From: Bacillota bacterium
GTDB taxonomy: Bacteria; Bacillota; Clostridia; Lachnospirales; Lachnospiraceae
NCBI GenBank assembly: GCA_017861355.1
Contig: JAGFXQ010000034.1
Span: 1-18,290 of the forward strand
DNA length: 18,290 bases
Direction of reading: 5' to 3'
Of the stretch, positions 1 to 8,607 are shown one piece after another (the first letter of the stretch is position 1; each line of letters starts with the position of its first letter). The position numbers and the translations under genes are program-made. The notes under the pieces were generated by a model. That model ran no database searches and had not been told where the DNA came from. It worked only from the letters and a program-made list of their open reading frames with translations.

Positions 1-2316
1 CACAATGACGGAGATGGATGGCTGTGCCAATGCGGAATTGATGCCGCGAATCGCCATATGATCTATGGACCGTATGATACAAGCATCCCGGCAGGACCAG
101 GAACAGCTGTATTCAAGATTATGATCGATAATAACACGGCAGATAATCTGCCCCAGGTCGGTATCGATGTCTATGACGCTACAGCAGGTACTGTGCTTGC
201 TTCTCAGGATATCACAAGACAGCAATTTACCACAGCGAATAAATATCAGGAATTTTCATTGACTTATAATAATCCGGTCGCAGGACATGCCCTGGAATTA
301 AGAGTATACTGGCTGGGTGGTGCATACATTAAGGTAGATTGGGTGATGTTTGCTCCGAAGCGGTGGGCTGAAGATGCAATTCTTTATTCCACTCTGAAGG
401 GATTGGTCAATAAGACGCAGCCCCGCATCTATTCCTATGATACCAATACCGTGAATGGGGATGGGAAATATACCTGGTTACAAGACCTGAATCTAAGCTA
501 TTCTGAAGTCAATGATAATCGGACGATGATAACCAAATATCGAAATGAAATCGGCGGAATTGTCATTTACGATGACAACTATCTGGATACGATTAATCTG
601 GCATCAACCATAGCAGGAATATCGAACGGTATCGTAGCGGCCCCCTCCCAGGTTGCCATGCTTACTGCTGCACCTTATAATCTGCCTATTCTCGCAGACC
701 TGCGTGGACAATTTAGCAATAAACTTCAGGTCTATCAGTATCTTTATAATAATTACTGGTCTTCCTGTACGCACAGAGTTCTGGTGGGCTTAAATCCGGA
801 GGCACATAAGGGAGCAATCAGAGATTATGCCACAGCTATCGGTGCTGCCGTAGTCTGGTTGGATCCGAGTGTCCCGGCTGAAAATACGCTTTTACGCAGC
901 TTCCTCTCCTCTATGCCTGAGAATTCTGCATATATGGGCTGGTGGACGGATGAAGGAGCCGGTGTTATGTTGGCTTCCGAGTACAGTATCTCTACCGTTG
1001 CAAGCGACTGGTCAACCAACCTATCCGTCTTTGCCGGTATGTCAAGAGAGGTCAGTGTAAAACCCGTTCCGGCAAAACCGGTATTACAGAACAAAATTTA
1101 TTTGACATTCATCATGAGTGATGGTGATAATGTTCAGTATATGGAGCATAAGATGAAGCAGCATTGGGACAATCCTGACCGTGGTAGTGTACCGATTGGT
1201 TGGACCGTATCTCCTGCATCGCTGGATGTGGCTCCTGCCTTGTTGGATTATTATTATGATACCGCTACCGCCAATGATTGTCTGATCAGCGGTCCTTCCG
1301 GAGTGGGCTACACCTATCCTAATTATTGGCCAAATCAGACGGGTCTGGATAATTTCGTGAGAATGACCGAGGATTATAACAATCGGGCTGGTTTAAGAGT
1401 AATCACAATCTGGAATACTATCACCGGCGGAATCAACAACAATGTTGGTGAGAGCTTTGCGAATTATGCACCGTCGTTATTAGGCTTGACAGCGATGAAT
1501 GGACCGGGAGGACAGATCGACATATACAGTAATAAGCTACCATCCCAGAGACTAAATGCAACCTACTGCTACGATTTTGCTTCCCTGCAAATGGAAACAA
1601 ACAATGCAGTAGCAAACTGGAATGGTACCTCACCCAGATTCGTTTCGATCCAATGTGAACCCTGGGATGTTACCCCCACAATGATCAAGAGTGTGGCAAA
1701 CTCGTTGAATTCCAATGTTCAGGTAGTTAGAACCGATACATATTTTCAGCTGATGCGCGAGTACTACGGATTGCCTGTTAATCCTTCGGTTGCACCTTTG
1801 TTTGCAGATGATTTTAATGACGGCAATGCAAACGGCTGGACAACCTATAGCGGAACCTGGGCGGTTCAAAACAATGAATATAGCGTAGAAGCAGGTTCGG
1901 GTGTGAAAGCTGTCGCAAACGGAACAAACTTTACGAACTTTACCTACGAAGCAGATGTGAAGGTAAGCTCTGGCAGCGCTAATACCAATGCAGGACTGAT
2001 CTTCCGTACAACGAATCCCAGTGTTGGAACCGATAATTTTAGTGGTTATTATGTGGGTCTGAGTGCCGGCAGTGATTTTATTCAATTAGGTAAGGCCAAC
2101 AATAACTGGACGGAGCTGAGTAAGGTTACTATGACGATTGATCCGGATGTCACTTATCATATGAAGGTTGTGGCAGAAGGCTCATCGATCAAGGTGTATG
2201 TGGGTGATATGGTTACGCCTAAGATCAGTGTTACTGATTCAACCTACACCGCGGGTGCAATCGGGGTAAGAACCTATAATACACATGCACATTTTGATAA
2301 CATAAGAGTTAACTAA
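1..2316 (+). CDS. GxGYxYP-family putative glycoside hydrolase with C-terminal lectin-like domain (5' end cut off)
   Basis: The frame is open through the left edge, so the gene starts outside the window and any signal peptide is not visible; codon 1 here is at base 1. The first ~115 residues look like a beta-sandwich module. A GxGYxYP-type N-terminal domain follows ('WAEDAILYSTLKGLVNKTQP'). The core shows an SDGDN motif at residues 373-377 and the diagnostic GVGYTYP at 434-440 (bases 1300-1320). From about base 1795 there is a separate C-terminal domain, starting 'FADDFNDGNANGWTTYSGTW', that resembles the DUF1080/concanavalin-like lectin fold. Family members are mostly secreted and lie in polysaccharide-use loci; I know of no firmly established reaction. 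A secreted sugar-binding or hydrolytic role is inferred from architecture and from the GH106-like and GH32 genes nearby. A strong hairpin follows 29 bases after the stop codon. Confidence 0.85.
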   Translation, partial: HNDGDGWLCQCGIDAANRHMIYGPYDTSIPAGPGTAVFKIMIDNNTADNLPQVGIDVYDATAGTVLASQDITRQQFTTANKYQEFSLTYNNPVAGHALELRVYWLGGAYIKVDWVMFAPKRWAEDAILYSTLKGLVNKTQPRIYSYDTNTVNGDGKYTWLQDLNLSYSEVNDNRTMITKYRNEIGGIVIYDDNYLDTINLASTIAGISNGIVAAPSQVAMLTAAPYNLPILADLRGQFSNKLQVYQYLYNNYWSSCTHRVLVGLNPEAHKGAIRDYATAIGAAVVWLDPSVPAENTLLRSFLSSMPENSAYMGWWTDEGAGVMLASEYSISTVASDWSTNLSVFAGMSREVSVKPVPAKPVLQNKIYLTFIMSDGDNVQYMEHKMKQHWDNPDRGSVPIGWTVSPASLDVAPALLDYYYDTATANDCLISGPSGVGYTYPNYWPNQTGLDNFVRMTEDYNNRAGLRVITIWNTITGGINNNVGESFANYAPSLLGLTAMNGPGGQIDIYSNKLPSQRLNATYCYDFASLQMETNNAVANWNGTSPRFVSIQCEPWDVTPTMIKSVANSLNSNVQVVRTDTYFQLMREYYGLPVNPSVAPLFADDFNDGNANGWTTYSGTWAVQNNEYSVEAGSGVKAVANGTNFTNFTYEADVKVSSGSANTNAGLIFRTTNPSVGTDNFSGYYVGLSAGSDFIQLGKANNNWTELSKVTMTIDPDVTYHMKVVAEGSSIKVYVGDMVTPKISVTDSTYTAGAIGVRTYNTHAHFDNIRVN

Positions 2317-2345
2317 TCAGAACTATAGAGATTTTTGAATAAAAA

Positions 2346-2387
2346 AATACGAAGCTCGGCTGGTTCCTATCAGTCGGGCTTCGTATT
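2346..2387. terminator. Hairpin terminator after the GxGYxYP gene
   Basis: Two 17-nt arms (2346-2362 and 2371-2387) pair over their full length with two G-U wobbles around an 8-nt loop; AATACGAAGC and GCTTCGTATT are perfectly complementary. On the plus strand the hairpin is followed only by a weak T-rich tail (CATTCCTACTTTATTT). On the minus strand it is followed by an uninterrupted run of seven Ts. It probably ends the GxGYxYP transcript and could work in both directions. Confidence 0.75.
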
Positions 2388-2501
2388 CATTCCTACTTTA
2401 TTTAACGTCCCTGAAGTGGTATGATGAAACAAATTAAGATCAATTTTTTTGTGTCGCAATTTTAAGTAAATAAACAAAATAAATAAGGGGGTACAAGTCA
2501 A

Positions 2502-5428
2502 ATGCTTTATAAAGACACGCAAAAACTGGAAGGAAGACAATGTGTTATTGATGATAGAAACAATGGAACAGATGGGAATGGGAGGAGCTCATCTGCATTG
2601 CCGTACCGGTTTGGCGAATGAATATATGGGAGAGGAATTCTTAAACCTGGTGAAAAACTCCAACAAAGAACTGACAGATCGTAAGTTATTCACCTGGTTA
2701 TATGATGAAGACCGTTGGCCGTCCGGTTTCGGAGGAGGGTTAGTAACGAAAGATCATTCGAACCGGATTCGTAACCTTGTCTTTCTCCCTGGAATATTGA
2801 ATCAGACAGATTCGAAGGACATCCAGCTTTCTTCCTCCGGATGCCTATATGGTTGTATCGGGGGATCACCCCTGGTTTAATAACCAGGCTTACGTGAATT
2901 CCCTGGACAAGAAAGCAATTGAATGCTTTATTGAGCAAACACATCAGAAGTATTATGAAGTTCTGGGAGATGAATTCGGAAAGTCAATACCGGCTATTTT
3001 TACAGATGAACCGCAGTTCTCACACAAACAGACTCTGGGTTATGCAGAGGAGAAGAAGGAGGTCAGTATCCCTTATACAGATGATTTAGAGGAGACCTTC
3101 AGGAAAGAATATGGACACAGTCTGCTCAATTCTCTGCCGGAATTATTCTGGGAACTGGGAGATGAGAAGTTCTCTGTCATCCGTTATCAGTATCATGATC
3201 ATATTTGTGAACGATTTGCCTCAGCCTTCGCGGATACCATCGGCAGCTGGTGTAGGGAGCATAACATCATGCTGACCGGACATATGATGGAGGAACCTAC
3301 GCTGGCTTCACAGACAGCAGCACTTGGTGAAGCGATGCGTTCCTACCGCTCCTTTGATTTACCGGGGATCGATATGCTTTGTGACTGGAGAGAGTTATCC
3401 ACAGCGAAGCAGGCTCAGAGTGCATCCCATCAGTATGGACGCAACGGCGTGTTAAGTGAATTATATGGTGTTACGAATTACACCTTCGATTTTCGCGGCC
3501 ATAAGCTGCAAGGTGACTGGCAGGCAGCTCTTGGCGTGACAGTCCGGGTACATCATCTGGCATGGACCTCCATGGCGGGAGAAGCAAAGAGAGATTATCC
3601 GGCATCCATTGGCTACCAGTCCCCATGGTATAAGGAATACCACTATATAGAGGATTATTTTGCACGTGTCAATACGGCCTTGACCAGAGGAAAAGCAAAA
3701 GTCAGAATTGGTGTAATCCATCCGATCGAATCCTTTTGGCTGTATTGGGGAAATGAAGAGCAAACAGGCGGAATACGACGGGAGATGGATGAAAAGTTCT
3801 ATAATCTTACTCACTGGCTGCTCTTTGGATTATTGGATTTTGATTTTATTTCAGAGTCTCTTCTCACGACGCAGGGGAAAGAAATCACCGACACCGCTAA
3901 ATTAAAGGTCGGTGAAATGGCATACGATGTCATCTTGGTACCGAATATGATTACGATACGGTCCACAACATTAGAGATCTTGAAGCAGTTTGCTGCACAG
4001 GGAGGTAAAATCATATTTACCGGATCCATACCTGAGTTGGTGGATGCCCTCCCGTCAAAAGGCGGCAGTGATCTGGCACAGACTTGTACTTTGATACCTT
4101 TTAGCCAATATACGCTGCTGAGAGAATTGGAAACTTACCGCCTGTTGGATATCCTTGATGAGAGAGGGAATCGCAGCGAGAATATCATTTATCAACTACG
4201 ACAGGAAGGTGAGGATTGCTGGTTATTTCTATCCCATGTAATGAAATCAAAGAACCCGGATATACCACAGGAAGAAAAGCTGACGATCTCAATCGAAGGG
4301 ACCTTTATACCGGTATGGTATGATGCGCTGACCGGTGATATTAAGACCATTCCCTATACCCATCAAGGAAATAGGACAGTGATTCATCATAGCATGTATG
4401 AGCATGACAGTCTGTTACTCAAGCTGGAAAGTTGTGAGGAGAAGAACAACGATCATCTTTCGGTGAATACGTTGCAAGCTCTTGGTACAGAAGAAGTAGA
4501 AATCAGGATACCGGATTCGGTAACGGTCAGATTGGCTGAGCCTAACGTAGTGTTACTAGACATGGCAGAAGCTAAGTTAGACGATGGAGAATGGCAGGAA
4601 AAGGATGAAATCTTACGTATTGATAATAAATTCCGTGAGCTTTTGGGTTATCCGCTTCGTATGGAAGCCCTTGCCCAGCCATGGATTAATCAGAAAGCTG
4701 AAATAATAGAGCATACGATCTTCTTACGCTATACAATTATGTCAAGAATAAGCGGTGTAGACGTGAACCTGGGGTTGGAGCACAGTAGTGATTGTACAGT
4801 GACCTTCAATGGGATTTCTGTCTCAGGAGCAAAGGTTGGCTGGTATGTGGATCGGGACATTGATGTGATTGAGCTCGGAAGTCTGATGGAGGGTAGGAAT
4901 ATAATCGAAGTATCTATGCCGTTTTTTACAGGACAGAATGTCGAAGCCATGTATTTGCTGGGGGACTTCGGTGTCCGCTTATCCGGATGTATGGCAGTTA
5001 TTGAAGAACCGGTACACAGCTTGAATTTTGGCGACAGTTCAGCGCAGGGGCTAGCCTTCTACGGTGGAAATATCGAATACGACATCCCTATCATAGTGAC
5101 GCAGCAGGGAGAGCTGACAATTCAAGCTAATTATTTCCGAAGCCCGGTGTTAAAGGTGGAGATGGATGGAGAAACAAAAGGACTCATCGCATTTGCTCCC
5201 TACAGTCTCTCACTGGGTCAGGTTGAAAACGGAACACACATACTAAAAATCACAGCATTCGGAAATCGAATGAATACCTTTGGAGCCCTGCATCTATGTG
5301 ACCGATCGGAGATCTGGTGCGGTCCAAATGCATGGAGAGCCAAAGGTAGTATGTGGTCTTATGAATATCAGATCACACCAACTGGTATTTTGAAAAAGCC
5401 TGTATTAACACAAGAGCGAGCAAATTAA
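2502..5428 (+). pseudogene. Broken GH106-like (alpha-L-rhamnosidase type) glycoside hydrolase
   Basis: Three reading frames are needed to read this gene. An ATG at 2502 sits 10 nt after an AAGGGGG ribosome site (2485-2491) but stops after 37 codons. The frame starting by 2542 encodes 'MGMGGAHLHCRTGLANEYMG' and 'WLYDEDRWPSGFGGGLVTKD', both typical of the GH106 N-terminus, and stops at 2880. The rest runs in a third frame (ATG at 2849, 859 codons) with 'PAIFTDEPQF' (2990 on), 'SELYGVTNYTFDFRGHKLQG' and 'RDYPASIGYQSPWYKEYHYI', again GH106-like, then beta-sandwich modules. Removing one A from the run at 2521-2525 would join the first two frames. The second junction seems to lack roughly 100 residues usual for the family, so a deletion is likely. 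Intact relatives act on rhamnose-containing glycans. The long 3' frame is still intact, suggesting recent inactivation or assembly errors. It converges with the AraC gene, 28 bp apart. Confidence 0.8.
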
Positions 5429-5456
5429 GATCACATCAAGAGGAACAACAGTTAAT

Positions 5457-6272
5457 CTAATGTTGTGAATTCGAACGGTATGAGGAGGGTGAAACCTCCT
5501 CTACCTGTTTAAAATAGGTCGAAAAGTAATGCTCGTCTGCAAACTGTAATCGGGAAGCAATCTCTTTGATCGGAACATTAGTCTGGGTAAGCAGCTTCTT
5601 TGCATATTGTAACTTGATCTCCAGCAAGTAGGAGTAAGGCGTGATACCATATTTTTTCTTGAATTGTCGAATGATTTGGGCTTTGGATTTAAAGAAATGG
5701 CTACATAGATCCTCCAGGGTAACGGAATCAAGGACGTGCTGATCCAGATATCGCTTGATCTTGAGCGCATCATCCGGTTCCTGCTGATGCCTGGAAAGAG
5801 CACCAAAGTAGAGGGAAGAGAGGATGCCGTGAAGTAGGAGAGCACAGGACTTTTGCAGTTCCTGGGGAGGCTTGCCGGAGGTAAGCTCCTGATGAAAGGC
5901 CTCAAAGTATTCCAAAATTTGTTCATCTCCCGGGTATACGACCTGTTCGAGCGGATATACCTCCAAGAGATGTTCCATCAATGTTCCCTTTAGATTGATC
6001 CATATTTTCACCCAGGGGTTTTCTTTGGAAGAGAAATAACGATGTTGTGTCCCTTTCTGTAAGAGGTAGATCTCTCCGGCAGAGGCTGTGTAATTGTGAC
6101 CGTTTTGAATAATGGTGCCGGTGCCGGAGAGTACATATTCCAAGACATAAATCTCGGATTTATGTCTTGCGATACTGTAACTCCCATCACAGAAGGACTT
6201 ACCGGCCATATCAAATCCAAGGATTTCGGTGTTGTTTTCAGAAGGACAGTAGATAAATTCTTCTTTCATCAT
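5457..6272 (-). CDS. AraC-family transcriptional regulator (cupin sensor plus HTH)
   Basis: 271 residues, the normal length for two-domain AraC regulators. Residues ~20-95 form a cupin-like sugar-sensing domain ('YVLEYVLSGTGTIIQNGHNY', 'AGEIYLLQKGTQHRYF'). Residues ~170-268 hold the two helix-turn-helix units, with 'VTLEDLCSHFFKSKAQIIRQ' in the first and 'PIKEIASRLQFADEHYFSTY' followed by 'FKQVEEVSPSSYR' in the second. An AAGGAGG site (plus-strand 6287-6293) lies 14 nt before the first of two consecutive ATGs, so the start may be 6272 or 6269. The gene is divergent from the DUF4965/GH32 pair, with the 16-bp repeat array between them, and converges on the GH106-like pseudogene. It most likely controls the divergent pair in response to a sugar; that is inferred from position only. 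Confidence 0.92.
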   Translation of the reverse strand: MMKEEFIYCPSENNTEILGFDMAGKSFCDGSYSIARHKSEIYVLEYVLSGTGTIIQNGHNYTASAGEIYLLQKGTQHRYFSSKENPWVKIWINLKGTLMEHLLEVYPLEQVVYPGDEQILEYFEAFHQELTSGKPPQELQKSCALLLHGILSSLYFGALSRHQQEPDDALKIKRYLDQHVLDSVTLEDLCSHFFKSKAQIIRQFKKKYGITPYSYLLEIKLQYAKKLLTQTNVPIKEIASRLQFADEHYFSTYFKQVEEVSPSSYRSNSQH

Positions 6273-6311
6273 AATTTGGATAAGTTCCTCCTTAATTCCC
6301 AGAGTTATTAT

Positions 6312-6519
6312 TATGTGAGTACCTCACATTATGAGTATCTCACATTGTGAGTACCTCACATTATGAGTATTTCACATTATGAGTATTTCACATTGTGAGT
6401 ATCTCACATTATGAGTATTTCACATTGTGAGCACCTCACATTGTGAGTATCTAATATTGCGAGTTCCATACATAGTGGGTATCTCATATTATGAGTTCCT
6501 AACATTGTGAGCTGATGTT
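6312..6519. repeat. 16-bp tandem repeat array, about 13 units, in a divergent promoter region
   Basis: Consensus ATTRTGAGTAYYTCAC with a strict 16-bp period: units begin at 6312, 6328, 6344, 6360, 6376, 6392, 6408, 6424, 6440, 6456, 6472, 6488 and 6504. Units 2-8 are near-identical, unit 1 differs only at its edge, units 9-12 are progressively degenerate, and unit 13 keeps only its first half. Each unit contains the dyad GTGAG-N3-CTCAC (or ATGAG/TTCAC variants), and CTCAC-ATT-GTGAG across unit borders is a dyad as well. Units 3-4 and 6-7 share a 32-bp block with one difference, suggesting growth by duplication. The array begins 40 bp upstream of the AraC start and ends about 100 bp before the DUF4965 gene. 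On the minus strand the A-type units read CATAAT, close to a -10 hexamer. A reiterated operator is the favoured inference; a neutral minisatellite is possible. Confidence 0.95.
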
Positions 6520-6551
6520 CATATTCCTCACGCTATTGCTTATAAAACCTA

Positions 6552-6580
6552 TTTATTCTTCTATATTGTAATAATATAAT
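6552..6580 (+). promoter_or_regulatory. Possible promoter for the DUF4965-GH32 pair
   Basis: TATAAT at 6575-6580 in a very AT-rich stretch, with a poor -35 (TTTATT, 6552-6557) 17 bp upstream. The poor -35 would fit activator dependence, but AT richness alone can produce such a match. The distance to the chosen start codon is about 41 bp. Confidence 0.35.
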
Positions 6581-6621
6581 AAAAGAAAATAATATTCAAG
6601 CAAAAGGAGATTATGAATACG

Positions 6622-8523
6622 ATGAAACTTAGAGCACCCGCTACACCCCTGATTACGATTGACCCTTACTTTAGTGTCTGGTCTGTGAACGATACGTTAA
6701 ATTCCGGGGAAACCATGCATTGGACCTGCAAACCCAATCCCATCACCGGTACTCTTAAGATAGACGACGTGGAATATCTTTTCATGGGAGTTAAGGCGAA
6801 TACCAAGAAAATGGTTCAAACAGATTGCGATATCAATGCGATGTCGACCATTTACAGATTTAGCACAGATTCGGTGGAACTGATTCTTACCTTCACTTCA
6901 CCATTATTGCTCAATGATCTGACCGTGTTATCACGTCCCGTGTCCTATCTGAAGGCAGAGCTTCACGGGCTTGACCATACTTCCCATCAGGCAAGCATCA
7001 GTATTACAGTAGAAGATGACATCTGTCTGGATACCCATCAGGAACATCCGACCAAGGGTGAGAGCATTACCATCGAGCAGGGGGTTGCCTGCGCAAGAAT
7101 GGGAAGTACCCTTCAGCCGGTTCTTGGTAAGGTGGGAGACGATGTCCGCATCAATTGGGGATATTTCTATCTGACAGCGAAATACGGAGCACCTGAGGTA
7201 CATATTCATAAGGAGGGTGAGGCTACCAGACTCGAAGCCTGCGCAACCTTAGACACCGCCGGACAGAACAGCACCTTATTTACCTTCGCTTATGATGATG
7301 TTAACTGTCTCCAATACTTCGGAGAGAATCTGACGGGCTATTGGGTGAAGGAATCCAAAGACATCAAGGAAATCCTTCGTCGTGCGTACCTCGAGTACGA
7401 TGCAATTGTGAAGCGCTGTAACAATTTCTCCGAGGAATTAGTTCAGGCTGCTGTTACAAGCGGTGGTGAGAAATACGCCGAACTTCTGATGTTGTCCTAT
7501 CGTCAGGTAATCGCGGCACATAAGTTATGTGAGGATAAGGAAGGCAAATTATTATTCATCTCCAAGGAATGCTTCAGTAATGCATGTGCTGCAACTGTAG
7601 ATGTGACCTATCCTTCGATCCCTTTGTTCCTGTTATATAACCCGGAATTGGTTAAGGGTATGCTCAGACCGGTATTCAAGTATGCGGCAACGGAGGAATG
7701 GTATCATGACTTTGCTCCTCACGATGTGGGTACCTATCCGTTAGTGAATGGACAAGTATACGGTGGAGGAACCAAGCTTGATGATCAGATGCCGATTGAA
7801 GAATGCGGCAATATGTTAGTGACGGTAGCAGCGGTATGTTTGACTTCCGGTGATTTCAGCTTTGCTTCGGATTACTTACCGACCCTAAAGCAGTGGACCC
7901 AATACCTCTGCAAGCACGGTGCTGATCCGGAGAATCAGCTGTGTACCGATGACTTTGCAGGCCACCTTGCTCATAATTGTAATCTGGCAGCGAAAGCGAT
8001 TATGGGAATTGCCAGCTTCGGAATCCTCATGGAGAAGCTGGAAGGTAAGGAAGAGGCTGAGATCTTCTTTGAGACAGCTCACAAGATGATGGAAAGCTGG
8101 GTTCAAAGAGCTGCAAATGAGGATGGTACCTTCCGATTGACTTTTGATCAGCCGGATACCTTCAGTATGAAGTATAATCTAATCTGGGATCGCATCTTTG
8201 ATACTAAGCTATTTGCTGATGAGCTTCTGGAGAAGGAACGAAAGGGCTATCTAGGCCATACCAATACCTATGGTATGCCACTGGATAATCGTGCCACCTA
8301 TACGAAGTCCGATTGGTTGGTATGGAGCGCAAGTATGATGAAGAACAAGGAGGATTTTGAAAGCATGGTAGAGCCTTTATGGAAGGCATACCATGAGACA
8401 GAATCCAGAGTACCTATGACGGACTGGTATGATACCATAACTGCAAAGCAAATCGGCTTCCAGCACCGCAGTGTTCAGGGTGGTCTATTCATCAAGCTTT
8501 TAGTTGACCGCGTATCGAAGTAG
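6622..8523 (+). CDS. DUF4964/5127/4965/1793 'glutaminase A'-type family protein
   Basis: 633 residues from the chosen ATG at 6622. An alternative ATG at 6613 is only 2 nt from the AGGAGA site (6605-6610), while 6622 is 11 nt away. The N-terminus 'LRAPATPLITIDPYFSVWS' is the DUF4964 signature; 'LDDQMPIEECGNMLVTVAAV', 'GADPENQLCTDDFAGHLAHN', 'YGMPLDNRATYTKSDWLVWS' and the terminal 'MTDWYDTITAKQIGF' block are the conserved DUF4965 and DUF1793 helical-barrel blocks. Databases name the family after fungal glutaminase A, but the (alpha/alpha)6-type core also resembles glycosidases. There is no obvious signal peptide, so it is probably cytoplasmic. It lies 84 bp upstream of the GH32 gene with no terminator between, so the two are probably co-transcribed. 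A carbohydrate-related role is as plausible as glutamine hydrolysis. Confidence 0.88.
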   Translation: MKLRAPATPLITIDPYFSVWSVNDTLNSGETMHWTCKPNPITGTLKIDDVEYLFMGVKANTKKMVQTDCDINAMSTIYRFSTDSVELILTFTSPLLLNDLTVLSRPVSYLKAELHGLDHTSHQASISITVEDDICLDTHQEHPTKGESITIEQGVACARMGSTLQPVLGKVGDDVRINWGYFYLTAKYGAPEVHIHKEGEATRLEACATLDTAGQNSTLFTFAYDDVNCLQYFGENLTGYWVKESKDIKEILRRAYLEYDAIVKRCNNFSEELVQAAVTSGGEKYAELLMLSYRQVIAAHKLCEDKEGKLLFISKECFSNACAATVDVTYPSIPLFLLYNPELVKGMLRPVFKYAATEEWYHDFAPHDVGTYPLVNGQVYGGGTKLDDQMPIEECGNMLVTVAAVCLTSGDFSFASDYLPTLKQWTQYLCKHGADPENQLCTDDFAGHLAHNCNLAAKAIMGIASFGILMEKLEGKEEAEIFFETAHKMMESWVQRAANEDGTFRLTFDQPDTFSMKYNLIWDRIFDTKLFADELLEKERKGYLGHTNTYGMPLDNRATYTKSDWLVWSASMMKNKEDFESMVEPLWKAYHETESRVPMTDWYDTITAKQIGFQHRSVQGGLFIKLLVDRVSK

Positions 8524-8607
8524 GCTTAACATATCCATAACGGAGATTTAGAGCAGCAGATTTATCAAGGGCTGTTGTAAACATATAAGATGAGTGGAGG
8601 TATGTCC

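Noticed and set aside
1630..2085. Minus-strand open frame of 151 codons inside the GxGYxYP gene
   Set aside because: It lies wholly antisense to a well-conserved domain, has no recognisable motif, and is a shadow of the coding frame.
2502..2880. Programmed frameshifting in the GH106-like gene
   Set aside because: There is no slippery heptamer with a clear downstream structure at the second junction, and residues expected for the family appear to be missing there, so decay fits better.
6096..6350. Small plus-strand ORF entering the repeat array
   Set aside because: It is antisense to the AraC cupin domain, has no ribosome site and its end is made of repeat units.
6312..6519. CRISPR array
   Set aside because: The units are directly adjacent 16-mers without unique spacers, and no cas gene is nearby.
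6312..6519. CRP/FNR-type boxes (TGTGA...TCACA)
   Set aside because: The half-sites match in some units, but the gap is 5 bp instead of 6 and the contiguous 16-bp tandem layout is not that of CRP sites. The resemblance may be chance.
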